The position numbers were made by a program, and so were the translations under genes. Shown piece by piece: positions 4,950-5,222 of a stretch of DNA of 5,222 bases; the stretch's first letter is position 1, and every line of letters starts with the position of its first letter. The notes under the pieces are model-generated. The model searched no databases. It saw nothing but the letters and a program-made list of their open reading frames with translations, and was not told the DNA's origin. Location: positions 1-5,222 of the forward strand of contig JAIRZC010000009.1 of NCBI GenBank assembly GCA_031267455.1, in the 5' to 3' direction. Origin of the DNA: Accumulibacter sp. GTDB lineage: Bacteria > Pseudomonadota > Gammaproteobacteria > Burkholderiales > Rhodocyclaceae.

Positions 4950-5222
4950 TCAAAAAAACTTGCTTGCGGCGGCGTGGCGCAGCAGATCTTCGACCGACGC
5001 GCGCATGATTTCGACCAGCGGCTGCGGATAGAGTCCAATTCCCAGCGTACCAAGCGCCAGGAGAAGAAGGACAAGGAATTCGCGCGCGTCGACGTCGCGC
5101 GCGGTGGAAATCGCCGGATTCGCCACATCACCGAAGATTACGCGCTGGTACATCCGGAGCGTATAGGCCGCGCTGAGGATCAATGTCAGCGAGGCCGCCA
5201 ACGCGGCCCAGAAGTTGTATTC
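4950..5222 (-). CDS. nuoM: NADH-quinone oxidoreductase subunit M, C-terminal part
   Basis: The last 90 residues of NuoM; the gene continues beyond the right edge, where the frame is open at a codon boundary. FWAALAASLTLILSAAYTLR followed by MYQRVIFGDV is the characteristic region near the last lateral helix of NuoM, and a final hydrophobic helix (about residues 49-65, VLLLLALGTLGIGLYPQPL) precedes the short polar tail ending AAASKFF. NuoM is an antiporter-like proton-pumping membrane subunit of complex I, packed next to NuoN and NuoL. The TGA at 4952-4950 is followed after 10 bases by nuoN, as in a typical nuoLMN order. The missing N-terminal part prevents checking its key lysines and glutamate. 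Confidence 0.95.
   Translation of the reverse strand, partial: EYNFWAALAASLTLILSAAYTLRMYQRVIFGDVANPAISTARDVDAREFLVLLLLALGTLGIGLYPQPLVEIMRASVEDLLRHAAASKFF

Noticed and set aside
1..5222. CRISPR array, tRNA or rRNA genes, toxin-antitoxin pair or defence island
   Set aside because: No regularly spaced direct repeats, no tRNA-like cloverleaf and no rRNA sequence were seen. The Mrr-like protein stands alone, without partner restriction or modification genes.

Overview
The window looks like chromosomal DNA from a betaproteobacterium. This rests on four things: the end of a nuo (complex I) operon running nuoM-nuoN, a NUDIX ADP-ribose pyrophosphatase-type gene after it, a recognisable DUF1840 coding remnant (a family I know mainly from Betaproteobacteria), and a small kinase-like protein of the 'toluene tolerance' group. 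The genus cannot be fixed from the sequence. All intact genes are on the minus strand, so the window reads biologically from right to left.

Right part (5222 to 3425): the C-terminal 90 residues of NuoM, then a complete 504-residue NuoN 10 bases downstream. Both are antiporter-like membrane subunits of proton-pumping NADH:quinone oxidoreductase. NuoN carries every glutamate, lysine and histidine expected along the proton path.

Middle part (3424 to 1724): a 348-base spacer with several inverted repeats and no gene, then a 188-residue NUDIX hydrolase with a perfect NUDIX box. After a further 186-base spacer comes a membrane-anchored Mrr-like restriction endonuclease-fold protein, in which the usual catalytic lysine position reads arginine. 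Its translation start lies among two short hairpins.

Left part (1723 to 1): a 706-base stretch without a convincing gene, holding a 120-base AT-rich island (about 32% GC), an 18-base perfect palindrome and other short inverted repeats. It is followed by a DUF1840 gene broken by a frameshift near 900, then a 210-residue kinase-like gene starting with TTG. The first 111 bases, on the plus strand, read as a decayed fragment of an IS481-type transposase.

The genes do not form an obvious new system. The best points for a second look are the broken DUF1840 gene, two enzyme-like proteins with substitutions at expected catalytic positions (kinase-like and Mrr-like), the hairpin-rich spacers around the NUDIX gene, and the transposase relic at the left edge.
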